From NCBI GenBank assembly GCA_022559985.1, contig JAFJTR010000006.1:248001-312000 (forward strand): 64,000 bases of DNA, given 5' to 3'. The translations under genes and the position numbers were made by a program. Below the pieces are notes generated by a model. The model was given only the letters and a program-made list of their open reading frames with translations, searched no databases and was not told the DNA's origin. This DNA is from Parastagonospora avenae f. sp. tritici 18332-5. Lineage: Eukaryota; Ascomycota; Dothideomycetes; Pleosporales; Phaeosphaeriaceae. Numbering within the stretch: the stretch's first letter is position 1; every line of letters starts with the position of its first letter. This document shows positions 1-10,803 of this stretch, in pieces.

Positions 1-2109
1 AGCAATCGAGGCGGTCGACGTGTGCGAAAGAAGTCGCGCCTAGAAGATCCGCCAGCGAGCCATGCGACGGCGACGACTGCAAATGCGACCATTCTACCTC
101 CCCTGATCGCACCCCGAACGGACGATGGCGGCAGCTTTCACTCGCTGGGTAACATGGGCACGACATGGTCACAGGAGCCAAACACGCAGCAGCAACAATA
201 TGGCAGTGAAGATGATCAGGGAATGCGATCCGGTTCCTCGAATACCGACGAGCTGCAGTTCTCAAATCTCCAGAACCCGTCAGACGCGCTGGGCATACTG
301 GCCAGAGTCGCGGGAGAATCGTCCAACGAAGAGGCGGGCAAGGGCCAAGGCACTGGAGTCGCGCGTGGATCTATATCGTCCATGCCTGCTCCGCTGTCGT
401 TTTCATACCCACTGCTAGATCGAGGGATTCTTACAGTGCACTCGTTGTGCCAGCTTCTGGTGCGATTCCAGCAGCAGTATCATCCATACTACCCACTCGC
501 ACCCGCGCATGCGTTTGATACGTCGCGGCTGGCTGAGATGGTCAAGACGGAGCACCACCTCCTGACTGCCCTGCTTTTGATAGCTTCAAAAGACCTGGTA
601 GACGAGCCACATATATTCGAAGCTTGTATGGAGCATATGAAGGGCTTGGTTTCCGAACTTGCAGCTGGAGGTGATGCAGACATCGAAGCTGTGGAGGCAC
701 TACTTCTACTCGCTGAGTGGGCGCCATACACGCAAAGAGGGTCTGGCAAGGTTGGCAAAGGAGAAGAAGACAAGGAGAGCTGGATGCATGTTGGGCTTGC
801 ACTACGAATAGCATACTTCCTCGCTCTGGACCGCTACTCATTCCGATTCGTGGACCAGGGCAAGGATCCACACCACCACCGAAAGCGATTCATCTGGACG
901 TGCGCATACATCTCAGATCGACATACCAGTATTAGGATTGGAAAGGCATTCTGGTCTCGTGGACCAGGACCTCTGACGACTCTGAGACGCGAGGACTATC
1001 CATCACTGATACCAAAGAGTCCAAATGAAGAGGACTATGCTTCCATCTTCCAGGCAAACCTCGAGCTCACACAGCTGTTCAGTAACGTGCACGATACACT
1101 ATACTCGAACCCATCCTCAAGCTTCCGGTCGCACATGAGCGGCAGCTACATAAAATTTATCGATGACTTCCGCTCTGCGATATACGGGTGGAAGAGTGTC
1201 TGGGGCACACTGACTTGCTCACCACACCTCAAGGCCTGTCTTCTCATGTCCTACGACTACCTTCGGCTTTACACGAACGCCTTCGCTTTCCAGGCTACCG
1301 TTCTCCGTGCCTTACCTGCTGTAAACAACACTGCCGGCAGTACTGCGACAGGCGCAGCATCCATGTCTGGCTTCGCTATGCAAGCACCACAGCGCGTCTT
1401 CGTCAACAACGTCGGCGCAGTTGGCGACGCACGCTTCATCTACGAAGGTCTTGATGCAGCAAAGGCCATATTAACCACCGTCAACAACTTCGTCGACCCC
1501 GAGCGCTCGCTACGCTTCATGCCGCTGCGATACTACCTATATCTCGTCTACGCAGGCGTCTTCCTATACCGCGCGCGTTGCACAGGTGTAATCAGCAACG
1601 ACGAAGACCGCGCTATCCGTGCGATGATCAACGAGACAGTTACACGCTTGCAACGCTCTAGCGTAGGCTCAGGCACCGGTATCCAGCATCCTGGAAGCCG
1701 TTATAGTCAGCTTCTCAAACTTCTATGGGCGAAAGTTCCTCGGAAAGATAAATCTGCGAGACCATCTTGGAGACATCCGGGGACACATATCGCAAGTAAT
1801 CCGGTTGATAGCAATGGCTTGCCACTTGTGTCTCCTAGTGCGACGCAGCAGAGTCCGCAGAACAGTACGGGCACTGGAGAATCTCCGGCGATGACGGAGA
1901 TGATGGGGGATTTTGGATGGACGGATTTGAATGCTGTTAGTGATTTTGCCATCGGGCAGGGTCCTGGAGGAAATGGACAGGCGCAAGACGATGCCAGTGC
2001 TCTGTGGAATGGATTCTTGCCACTGGATATGGGGTGGAATGCGCAAGGTTTTGGGTTCGACAGTCTTGGTGGAGGTTTCGAGCAGGGGGAGTTAGGCATG
2101 TTGTTTTGA
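1..2109 (+). CDS. Zn2Cys6-type fungal transcription factor, 5' truncated by window edge
   Basis: The frame is open from base 1 to TGA at 2107-2109 (702 residues visible). The first residues (SNRGGRRVRKK) are a basic stretch of the kind that directly follows a Zn2Cys6 binuclear cluster, so the zinc cluster and true start probably lie upstream of the window; the GTG at 22 is not a believable start. The middle holds a fungal transcription-factor middle homology region: a helix-rich part around residues 140-260 and the arginine/tryptophan motif RFIWTCAYISDRH near residue 300, which matches the 'RR.WW..Y..DR' signature of this family. The C-terminus is glycine/proline/acidic rich, as in activation domains. 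It would act in the nucleus as a sequence-specific regulator. Its target pathway cannot be read from the sequence. No intron is needed in the visible part. Confidence 0.8.
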   Translation, partial: SNRGGRRVRKKSRLEDPPASHATATTANATILPPLIAPRTDDGGSFHSLGNMGTTWSQEPNTQQQQYGSEDDQGMRSGSSNTDELQFSNLQNPSDALGILARVAGESSNEEAGKGQGTGVARGSISSMPAPLSFSYPLLDRGILTVHSLCQLLVRFQQQYHPYYPLAPAHAFDTSRLAEMVKTEHHLLTALLLIASKDLVDEPHIFEACMEHMKGLVSELAAGGDADIEAVEALLLLAEWAPYTQRGSGKVGKGEEDKESWMHVGLALRIAYFLALDRYSFRFVDQGKDPHHHRKRFIWTCAYISDRHTSIRIGKAFWSRGPGPLTTLRREDYPSLIPKSPNEEDYASIFQANLELTQLFSNVHDTLYSNPSSSFRSHMSGSYIKFIDDFRSAIYGWKSVWGTLTCSPHLKACLLMSYDYLRLYTNAFAFQATVLRALPAVNNTAGSTATGAASMSGFAMQAPQRVFVNNVGAVGDARFIYEGLDAAKAILTTVNNFVDPERSLRFMPLRYYLYLVYAGVFLYRARCTGVISNDEDRAIRAMINETVTRLQRSSVGSGTGIQHPGSRYSQLLKLLWAKVPRKDKSARPSWRHPGTHIASNPVDSNGLPLVSPSATQQSPQNSTGTGESPAMTEMMGDFGWTDLNAVSDFAIGQGPGGNGQAQDDASALWNGFLPLDMGWNAQGFGFDSLGGGFEQGELGMLF

Positions 2110-2884
2110 TAGTGCGACTGCGAATTCAACATTTAAGCTATGCGGTCTGCTTGATAAGAATCTAGAAGCATTCTTGGAACATGTGTAAAGGTTATATCGT
2201 CCTTGTGTTACGGGTGTGGCCGCGAATTCGCCGTTTCATGCCACTTATCCCATCCACGTCTCACCAAACCTTCCACATTATCGCGCCGAACAAGTATGGT
2301 CATTGTTCCTTGATAGTTGTCAAACAATCAAGTACGACACCTTCAAGCGCTTCCGCCCTCATTTCGTGTCTCTCAGTGTGTGCCAATAAACCCACGGAAG
2401 CTGTAACGGTCCCCAGCGAAAGCGGAAGGTCCGTCGCATCCCCAGGATCTCCAGCGCCAATCACTCCCACAGTCTAGCCTCTCCACCCCAGCTTCGTTCC
2501 GAAACACCTTCTGCTTGTCAACACCTGACCTCGAGGCTAAATCGCACCCGCATCCATGCGCCAACCTATTAAGGCAGCTCACTCAATGTCGATCCCGTGC
2601 AGGTGCATGAAAGCACGCCCGCTTCCAAGGCTTATCGTGGATCACTATATTATGTACCAGCACGATGGGTGGCAGCTTCCTGGAGGCGACAAAGCCCCGT
2701 TGATTACTTAGAGCGCGTAAGGCAGGTGGTAGTCGTGCAGCGAGCTTCGATTGTGCAAGCTTCTCTTGGTGCGGATCTTGGGCGGCCTGGTGCAACTGTG
2801 TCGGTCGGTATAAAGTAAGAGGGTTAAACCCACTCTTACGCACTTCTTCCTTCACGCCCGCTACATCCTCATTTCGCATCCGTC
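2110..2884. other. Intergenic region, terminator of the regulator and promoter of the carboxypeptidase
   Basis: About 775 bases with no supportable gene. Short open frames here have no family resemblance and no initiation context. The right end carries a TATA-like box and a pyrimidine-rich leader just before the carboxypeptidase ATG. Confidence 0.5.
2809..2815 (+). promoter_or_regulatory. TATA-like box upstream of the carboxypeptidase
   Basis: TATAAAG lies about 70 nt before the ATG at 2885 and is followed by a CT-rich leader, a common arrangement for inducible secreted enzymes in ascomycetes. This is pattern matching only. Confidence 0.45.
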
Positions 2885-4244
2885 ATGAAGTTTCTCGGTG
2901 TCGCCCTCGCTTCTCTGGGCCTTGTGTCTGCTGCTACCGTGGAGAAGAAGGTCAGCTACGACGACTGGAAGGTGTACCGCATCAATGTCGGGTCCAACGC
3001 CGCAAAGGTCAACGACGTCGTGAGCAAGCTCGACCTGCAGCTATGGAAGGGCAAGCCCTCATCGAGCAGCGTGGTCGACGTGATGGTCCCGCCTTCGCAG
3101 GTCAAGGACTTCGAGGCATCGACTGCGGACGTCGAGACCAGGGTCATGCACGACAATCTCGGCCTGTCCATCACCGACGAAGACTCCTTCAACGTCTATG
3201 CTGGTAAATTTTCCTCAGGCCTGCGGGTAGCGCGAACGTTATACTAATAGGATACTACAGCCGGTGCGGCGCCGAATGCTACGTGGTTCAAGTCCTACCA
3301 TTCGATTGCCGATCATATGCAGTGGATTAGCGATCTCGCGGCTGCATACCCCAAGAACTCGGAAGTCATCACTGCAGGCAAATCTGTGCAGGGGCGTGAC
3401 ATCAAGGGTATCCATATCTGGGGTAGCGGTGGGAAGGGATCGCAGAAGGGCGTGGTATGGCACGGAACTGTGCATGCGCGGGAGTGGATCACGACTATGC
3501 AAGTTTTCTCTGACGAACTATGCTGAGTTCTTACTGATTCTATACAGGGTCGTTGAGTATGCTACATACCAGCTCCTTACCTCGACCGATGCTACGGTTG
3601 CTGGCTACAAGGACAAATACGACTTCTACATCTTCCCCATTGTCAACCCAGATGGCTTCGCGTATACTCAGGCAACGGACCGCATGTGGCGCAAGAACCG
3701 TCAGACTACACCAACCGCCAGCTGCGTAGGCCGCGACATCAACAGAAACTGGCCCAACCAATGGGATCTCCGTGGTGGCGCCAGCACATCTCCCTGCGCG
3801 GAAGACTACAAAGGCCCATCCGCTGGCGACGGCGTCGAGACCAAAGTCCTCAAGGCCCAGCTCGACAGCATAGCTGCCGGCAAAGGTGTCCAGCTCTACA
3901 TGGACATCCACGCCTACTCCCAGCTCTGGATGTACCCCTACGGCTACACCTGCTCTGGCGCCGTCCCCAACGCCGCAAAGAACAAGGCCCTGACCGACGG
4001 CGCCATCGCAGCCGTCAAGGCCGTGCACGGCACTGTATTCACCGGCGGGCCCATTTGCAACACTATATACCAGGTTAGTGGAGATAGTGTGGATTACGCG
4101 TTTGAGGTGGCCAAGGCGACCTTTAGCATGACGGTTGAGTTGAGGGATACGGGTAATTATGGATTTGTCCTGCCCGCGGCGCAGATTCTGCCGAGTGGAG
4201 AGGAGATGTGGGCGGGCTTGAGCTATTTGTTGAAGAATATGTAG
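2885..4244 (+). CDS. Secreted zinc metallocarboxypeptidase (peptidase family M14, carboxypeptidase A-like)
   Basis: Exons 2885-3203, 3261-3498 and 3548-4244 give 417 residues. Residues 1-16 form a signal peptide (MKFLGVALASLGLVSA), followed by an M14 activation propeptide to about residue 105. The catalytic domain keeps every expected residue: zinc ligands in HAREW (H178, E181) and MDIHAY, the substrate-binding NR pair in DINRNW (N251, R252), the tyrosine in IYQVSGDS, and the general base in TVELRDTG (E383). It should cleave C-terminal, probably hydrophobic, residues from peptides outside the cell after propeptide removal. Intron 1 (57 nt) is GT-AG with branch-like CTAAT. Intron 2 (3499-3547) begins with GC: only the split AT|GCAAGT...CAG|G restores the family sequence WITTMVVEY, while a GT donor three bases later gives a stop. 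Confidence 0.93.
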
Positions 4245-4543
4245 AGAGGATGGATGTGGTGGAAGGGGGACAGGCATGGAGGAAGATACCCTTGTGCGAG
4301 ATGGGGTAGATGCCTCCTCGTACAGAGCTTGATGTGAAACACGAATGAATGATGCTGAGAAGAAGAAACAATGTGCCAATTTTCTCACAACCATGATGCA
4401 ATGCCCTGATTCTACATGTTGTCTGCCAGAGCTCATATCATATTCCACCGTTCATCTGCACTGCGGATACCCATTGTCCGTAACGCAGCGCTGCCCTCCT
4501 ATTACATCACATTAGAATTTAAACACGAGCGTCGGATGGCATT

Positions 4544-4708
4544 TCAGTTACTTTTCTTGCCGCAGTAATCGACGTTCTCGACTTTGTTGTCTCTGCATTC
4601 GACGATCCACCATTCGCTGCCGCAGGACCGGTCGCCGTTGTGGCAGTCGGCGGCGACTGTGGCGGAGAGGGTAAGGGCGAGGGTGAGGATGGAGGTTAGG
4701 AGGTTCAT
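4544..4708 (-). CDS. Small secreted cysteine-rich peptide (54 residues)
   Basis: A short minus-strand frame runs from ATG at 4708-4706 to TGA at 4546-4544. Residues 1-20 (MNLLTSILTLALTLSATVAA) are a classical signal peptide with an AxA-like cleavage site. The mature part is about 34 residues and has four cysteines (C22, C29, C38, C49), enough for two disulfides, plus a WW pair and mixed charge. A TATA-like box lies about 140 nt upstream. I do not recognise the family. Signal peptide, small size, even cysteine number and the lack of any other domain fit a secreted effector-like or antimicrobial-type peptide, but that is inference. It is single-exon and shorter than usual gene-calling cutoffs, so it may be missed in standard annotation. 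It converges on the carboxypeptidase gene. Confidence 0.6.
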   Translation of the reverse strand: MNLLTSILTLALTLSATVAADCHNGDRSCGSEWWIVECRDNKVENVDYCGKKSN

Positions 4709-5701
4709 GGCGACTGTTCGTGTGTGGGACTGGGTATTTGGAATGGAGTTGCGGATAGATGTGGATGTATTCCAAGTTCAGAGTTGGATATGGCTATGGA
4801 CAGAGCAAATGCAAGTTCAGTCTTTGCGCAGATGGATACACCTTTTATATGGAACGTGTTACCAGACTATTATAAGGATGGATAGATCATGCTTTCTTTA
4901 TGTCTGTCCTGATAAGATGCCGTCGGTGACTATGAGATTAGTTACGTACGACGCGTCACTCCCCGGACCCGTGCCATAACCGTGGTTCAATCGATTGGAA
5001 TAGAAAACAGTTGTATGGGCCCAGCCCAACTGTTCGACTAATGATATAGCCGTTGTACATGTCACTGATTGCTACGTTACACTGTGGAACGACGGGAAGA
5101 CGTTTGCGGCGATGATGTCACTGATGGAAGATACGAGGAGGATGTAGATAGCGAACATAGCGCTACTCTGATGGCTGAGAGCTTTTGTGAAACGTTTCAT
5201 GTCATAGTCATATATGTTGGTAGTGGTAGGAGCGCACTGTTGGGTACGCGGAGACTTGTGCTACCGCGTGCTTTGTGAAGTCTACTTATGGCAGTGATAC
5301 ATGACACTTTCGGAATTACATGAACAGATCCTTTAGACCAGAATTTAGTCCCACCTACAGGACTTCTGTGTTCAATCTCGATGGCATCGGGAGTGGTGTG
5401 AAGCGCATACAAGATGATGCCTTTGGCATGCATGTAGAAGCTACTGCCACAGTAAGCTGAAATTAGTATCACAGTATTAACGTCACAGAGTTTAATTATA
5501 TAATAGAGATGTACTCGAGCCATGAATTTCGTACTGTGAACGGCATTGAGGCATGCAATATCACGTGCCTGCGCGCAGTGTTGGTGCTGCGCTAGTGCTG
5601 GGTTGGCTCCCCGCCCCCATTCGCTGTCTTTTTCTCTGCTTGGTGAAGTCCTTAACTCCTTCACTTACTCACCTTCCAAGATTCCCCAGCGACCACCGAA
5701 A
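4709..5701. other. Divergent intergenic region
   Basis: About 1 kb between the minus-strand secreted peptide and the plus-strand F-box-like gene, so it should hold both promoters. It is rather AT-rich around 5470-5530. No supportable gene is seen; the short open frames are unconvincing. Confidence 0.4.
4841..4850 (-). promoter_or_regulatory. TATA-like box for the 54-residue secreted peptide
   Basis: The minus strand reads ATATAAAAGG here, about 135 nt upstream of the peptide's ATG. It supports this short frame being an expressed gene. Pattern evidence only. Confidence 0.4.
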
Positions 5702-6724
5702 ATGCGGTTCCTCACCACCGCAGATTACGCACTGTTCGACGACGACGACCCGCGCGAGGTGGTCAACCGGACTACTATAGAGCATGATGTATTCCTTGTA
5801 GCAGATATGATGCGAAATCTCAACTCGAAGAATCGTGAAAAGGTGCTGGCTTTGGCATACCAGTAAGTTTGAACAGCATGTACAGCTCTTTCAGTGAGCA
5901 TGGAGCTGACCAGAGGCAGGCTTGCGATGGAGCGTGACAGCTTCAAACATAACGATCAGCCTTCTGCATACACCCATGAACGTGCGACGCCATTCCGCTT
6001 CCTAGATCTGCCAGCCGAACTGAGACTGCGCATAGGAGAGTACACACTGCTCAGCGACACACCATTATACTGGGTCTGGAAATCTTACGGTGCAACATCG
6101 AAAGATAAAATTGGTACATTCAAAGGCCTGGAGGAGCTTACAGCCCTTACTCGTGCTTGCCGACAGCTTCGATCGGAGCTAGCAGAAATCGTGTGGGGAG
6201 CGAACGAATTCTGGTTCGACGAAGAACTTTTTGGTCGGGCTTTCACATACTCAAATGCTGGCAATTTTTCAGCCTACCGTCCGGCCATCCCCAAAGCGCA
6301 TAGTCTATTCCTTCGCAAAATGCCCAAATTAAGCCAAGGATCATTGAGGTACATCACTATCAACGTGGACGCACAATTGAGTATATTGCACGCAGGCCCG
6401 TTCATCATTAATTGGATCTCCAACATGGCATCAAAGACGCTGGGCGCACTTTTTCGAGTTGAACTCAATACTTGGAGCTTCCGCGCAGATATTTCAGGCT
6501 ACATGTATCCAGTATATGGCGTTCGAGCAATTGATTTGGGAGTCAATCATTTCATAAAGAAGGGCCAACTATTGATGAACAGGCTATCAGAACTTGGTCC
6601 CAATGCATCCGATCGCAATTGGCAATTGTTTCCGTCTTGTCGGGAATACTATCGTGGGTTCGAGAGGTACTTGGATGAGTCTAATAGGCAAATGGTTCTG
6701 GACTGGCACACAAAGGGCATATAG
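5702..6724 (+). CDS. F-box-like hypothetical protein (paralogue 1 of a tandem pair)
   Basis: Exons 5702-5862 and 5920-6724 (intron 57 nt, GTAAGT...GGCAG) give 321 residues. Residues from about 85 read RFLDLPAELRLRIGEYTLL, the degenerate F-box-like start (LPxELRxxIxxY) very common in fungal lineage-specific families, followed by the usual TRACRQLRSELAEI segment. The C-terminus ends WQLFP...FERYLDE...LDWHTKGI, and this end recurs in the gene at 7029, showing that the two are paralogues about 300 nt apart. A ubiquitin-ligase adaptor role is possible if the F-box is functional, but these families are poorly characterised and I would not assign a substrate. The start was chosen because the first exon splices in phase into the conserved part. 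Confidence 0.72.
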
Positions 6725-7028
6725 GGGATGAATGCGGCGAGTCTTCTCATGAAATCGGGGTACAGAGGGGCAAAGCCATGCACATATTCGAAGAGCAGCT
6801 TTAAATACCGAGAATAGAAAGTTTATTGCCTTGGTTAGGCGCTATAGCCCATGCCTTTTGTTCAGTGATTGTCAAGATTGGTCACTGAGAAGGCAGACAT
6901 AATCATCCGAAGCCCCTACTGTCGTGATTCATAGCTCCGCTACCTGTGCAAGGATAATTTCAACGCTAGTGTCGCCCCTACCACCTTATCAACTCACTAA
7001 ATCTTCGCTCCCTTCTTGAATATATGTC
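6725..7028. other. Spacer between tandem F-box-like paralogues
   Basis: About 300 nt with no gene. It must hold the end of paralogue 1 and the promoter of paralogue 2; no clear motif is seen. Confidence 0.3.
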
Positions 7029-7920
7029 ATGCAGGGCAATCCACCACAGTTGAACATGGATTCTCCAAAGAACAACCAACAAGGCATAAGCGAACTCGGC
7101 CTAGCAGATTCAATCGAAGTTCGAGGCGACTCTGGGCAACGAAACCATTCTGAGAAGAGCGAGAAGTACGTTACGTCTTTGCTAAGTGCCTCGAGTGCCG
7201 CTAACGTTAAAAGTTTTGACGTTGACCCGGCAATCTACACAAAGCCCTTCCGCCTCATGGACCTCCCGACCGAGCTCAGGATCATGATTGCCGAGTATGT
7301 AACTACTTCAGATCATCCCTTGACCTGGAAATGGCTATCATACGTGGAAGGGTGTCCCAGAGTAGGCACCTTCGACGGGTTCAAAGAGCTCGATGTCCTT
7401 GGGCGCGTGTCTCCACAACTTCGAGCGGAGACAACAATCATGGTTCGGAATAACAACACCTTCGGCATCCAAGAAGAGTGTATAACCTTGTAGGTTACCT
7501 GACGGACTAACACCCCGTTCAAGAGCGCCTTTCGACGCTTCCAAATTCTTCTTTCAGCATCTGCCATTACCGAAAAGCAATCTCCCGAGGTCTTTGACCA
7601 TCGAGACAATGCTGTTTATGCGATTTGGTGAACTCAAGCAGCTCTCGCAATCCATAGAAGCTGCTACAAAGGGGGAGACAGGCATGCGAGTGTCGATACT
7701 GGACAGGACCTTTCATCATGTCAGCAAATTTTGGCTTGGTACACAAAGCGCAGAAGAATTTGAGGCTTATGGCAGCTACGTCAAGAGTGTACTTGCAAAG
7801 CCTTCATGGGTGAGTCCTCGGACTTGGAGAATGTTCCCAGGCTTTGCGGAAAAGGATCTGCCGTTTTTCGAGTACTTGGACAAAGATCTGGTGAGGGAGT
7901 GGTACGATGATGGAATATAA
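7029..7920 (+). CDS. F-box-like hypothetical protein (paralogue 2), needing a short intron or frameshifted
   Basis: The first part (7029-7493) encodes PFRLMDLPTELRIMIAEY and then PQLRAE, matching the F-box-like core of the neighbour at 5702. The second part, in another frame and open through 7501-7920, encodes the matching C-terminus with WRMFPGF...FFEYLDKDLVREWYDDGI. The two parts can be joined by a 46-nt intron (7480-7525, GTATAA...AAGAG, product 281 residues) or a 34-nt one (7490-7523, GTAGGT...TTCAAG, containing a good ACTAAC branch site). The first has a weak acceptor and the second is shorter than normal fungal introns. So it is either a spliced gene with an unusually small intron or a recently frameshifted pseudogene. 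Function unknown. Confidence 0.55.
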
Positions 7921-8387
7921 ACAGGAGGGTTAGACTAGAAGACTTCCTACTTATTTATGGCCACTAAAGGAAGGCTGTGTATAGATGTGCTCAAGTGATG
8001 AGACAATAATATCATGGACTTTGACGTTCCTTAATCGAACCTATGTTAGGTATTTGAATCAGCCGTGTAAAAAGACAGATGTTCTTAAAAACCTCAAGTA
8101 AATATTCAAGCAGCGCACTTCCGATCAGCAGAAGGCGTGACGAGATATCAGTGATTTCATAACCATCGGTTTATTAGTCATCGTTAAAAAGAGAAGTTCC
8201 TTATCAGTCACGTTTTCACCTGGGCAGACGAGTGGAAGACGCGGTTACATCATAATTGTCACAACGCTAATAGCACAAGAGACAATGCATTTGAAGGTGG
8301 TATTAATATTACGATTAGGAAACGAGCTAATGTACAACCTGCAGCTGCTCAGTGTGCCACTGCGCGATACTCGCTTTTCTTCCAAAT
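7921..8387. other. Convergent intergenic region
   Basis: About 470 nt between convergent genes, AT-rich, presumably two 3' untranslated regions. I see no gene or repeat in it. Confidence 0.4.
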
Positions 8388-9324
8388 TCATGCCTCAACC
8401 TCAACAACAGCGGGGCCAGCGACGATAGTGTCGTCAGTGGCAGCGGTGTTGCACGAGGTAAGGACAACGTAGCTCTGGCCAGAGATACCTTTGGGGACAA
8501 CAACGGTGTAGCCGCCGTCAACGGGGGTGGCGTCAGCGAAGACAGGTCCGGTCACGGTGATGAAAGCGGCGTAAACCTTTCCACCCTCAATCTTGTAGCC
8601 CTTGGTGGCAAGGGTGACAGTGGATCCAGTCTTGACGGGCGAGTCGGTGCTCGATGCGGTCAAGACGGGGAAAGCCTTAACGGGCAGAGGAGGGTTGGTG
8701 GAGGGGCACTCAGTGATGAATTGAGCAGCGAGGGTGTAGACCTCGTTATAGCTCAATGGGTTGTCGAAGGGAGATGGGAATGGCGACTGGCCAATGGTGT
8801 CACGGACGTAGGCGGAGTGACGGGCCTCAACGGTCAAGATGGAACCGGCAGCGGTCAAGTATCTTTTCACAATTAGCTCAAATCTCGTAAATAGGTAATC
8901 AGGTGTCCCACGTCTTGCTCATGATATCTGCTGCTGCACCGAGGTATGCAGAGACACCGACACCCTCGAGGATGGATGAGGTGGCGAGGAAGGACTTGAC
9001 GTCGGTGTAGCCGAAGTTGTACTTGCACTCGGCGGTGGGCGTAACACCAGCAGCCTTAAGCGCACCAGTCAAGAATTCCACATGCTGAGCCTCATCAGAA
9101 GAGATGGTCTTGATGCGGTTGTAGGCGGCCTCGTCGAAACCAGCAGCCTGGAAGTCGGCGGCAGTGTACTTGGCGAGAGCCTCACGGTAGAAGGTGTTCT
9201 CGAGGTGCTCCAGAGTCAACGCATAGTTGAGGATATCACCGTCAGAAGGGCCAGTAGCACGCTTGGTAGGGGCGGCAGAGGCGAGAGCTGCAAGAGCAGT
9301 GGCGGCGAAAAATGTGGACTTCAT
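8388..9324 (-). CDS. Secreted ferritin-like domain protein (Rds1-like family)
   Basis: Exons 9324-8912 and 8862-8388 (intron 49 nt, GTGGGA...AAAAG) give 295 residues; the join AC|A makes the continuous sequence DIMSKTYLTAAGSILTVEARH. Residues 1-18 are a signal peptide (ends ASAAP) followed by a KR site. The first half shows LEHLENTFYREAL and DEAQHVEFL, and the second half ILTVEARHSAY, matching the E...ExxH...ExxH pattern of carboxylate di-metal ferritin-like proteins of the fungal Rds1 stress-response type. The C-terminal 100 residues form a beta-rich tail ending TIVAGPAVVEVEA. Likely an extracellular or wall protein linked to stress or sporulation; enzymatic activity is not established for the family. 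A TATA-like box lies about 115 nt upstream. Confidence 0.8.
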
Positions 9325-10803
9325 ATTGAAAAGCGAGAGAAGTGATTAGAGAATTAGGTAAAGACTCGTGAGAATATGTTGATGAAGTGATGATTGAACT
9401 TGCTGGATGAAGACAATGAAGAGGATATGGCTTCAACGTTTTTATATCTTTGCCTTTCATCTCCACTGTCTTACTACCCCTCTCCCACGCATCCAGCCCA
9501 TGTCCATCATCATCCTACTAGCATCGATACTCCCACCGGCCAACACTGGCCCTTCTCCATCCCAAGCCGTCGGAGCTGTTCCCATCCGGCCTCTACAAAG
9601 AGAAATGAGCAACGGCGATCTCCGCAACTGCTGCTCCCGCTCTCACGCACCAGGGCGTGGCTAAAGTTCGAAGAATTTGGCCGCATTTGTCATGTAAGCG
9701 TCGTGCCCGTTGTCAAGCCTCAAGAATGTCCATGAAGTTAGTCCTTAGCGGCCGCCTTGTCGAATTGAGACTAACCCCGCAAAAGTGCACCACGGATCGT
9801 TCACTTCCCGGATCGGTAGCTGCTAGCGTGCAGCTTGAGCTTAGCATGACGTTGTCGCGCTAGCTACAATAGGGGAAATGTGTTTTGGGCCAAGCGCGGT
9901 GTAACCAATAAGACCGGCGGATTTGGCTCGTTTGCGGCCTGTCAAGCTTTGCGGCGTTTGCTTGGGGCCAGGGACAAACAGTTTCCGAGAATGATAGATG
10001 ACGAGATGGAAGTGCCATGGAAAAGCCGTGATCCGTTGATGGGAGCCTGAACTTGCTAAGTTGGGACGTGAGATACTTCTAGTCTGTTCGACATGGATAT
10101 TATCCAAGACAGGACACGGGAAGGTGCTTTGGGCACGAACATGTCAAACGAACGATCGGTCAGTGACAATTCACGATCGCGATAGAGTTCGCAGATGTCA
10201 AAGTTGCATCTCCAAGTTCGCACCGAAATTGCGCCTGTAATCTTACATACTCCTGGCTACCTATAGTGTACAAACACCGTTAGTTCCCCAGCCTCAGGAC
10301 TACACTCCGCCGCCCAGAAATCAATAACGCTACGAACTAAGACACTTCACACTACAAAACATAATCTCCCCTGCATCGGCCCGTACATGGGTGTTTCCAC
10401 TAGGCAACCTGTTCAAGATCCCGGGGCAAAAAAATCAACGAAACGGTACATTCCACTCCCCGCCTTTCCCTCTTCGGCACGCTCTCCATCCGTCAGCACC
10501 CAACGCGGCACATGGCCATGCGCCGGAAACGATACTACCGGAAGCCACACGCGCCTTGTTTGCGACCGAGATGTGATGCCGCGGGATGATTTGGGAAATG
10601 GGCGGGTTGGTCATTCCTTTGAGGTAGTGCAGGGGGGCGACATGTAGGAGGGAAGGATACTTCAAGTCGAGGCTGTCTGCACGTTTAAGGGACCTTGAAA
10701 GACAGTTTTTGAAAACCGCCGAAGTCTTTACTCTCGTTCATACTACATCTATTGCACTGCATAGAATCATTGCAAAGTTCAAACAACACCACACAGAATC
10801 AAG
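9325..10803. other. Divergent intergenic region, about 1.5 kb
   Basis: It lies between the ferritin-like gene (minus) and the GPI-type gene (plus) and so holds both promoters. Several short frames exist on both strands but none has a signal peptide, a domain or coherent splice sites. Confidence 0.4.
9439..9447 (-). promoter_or_regulatory. TATA-like box of the ferritin-like gene
   Basis: The minus strand reads TATAAAAAC about 115 nt upstream of the ATG at 9324. Pattern evidence only. Confidence 0.4.

Noticed and set aside
22..2109. GTG at 22 as the start of the transcription factor
   Set aside because: The frame is open to base 1 and begins in a typical post-zinc-cluster linker, so the gene starts upstream of the window.
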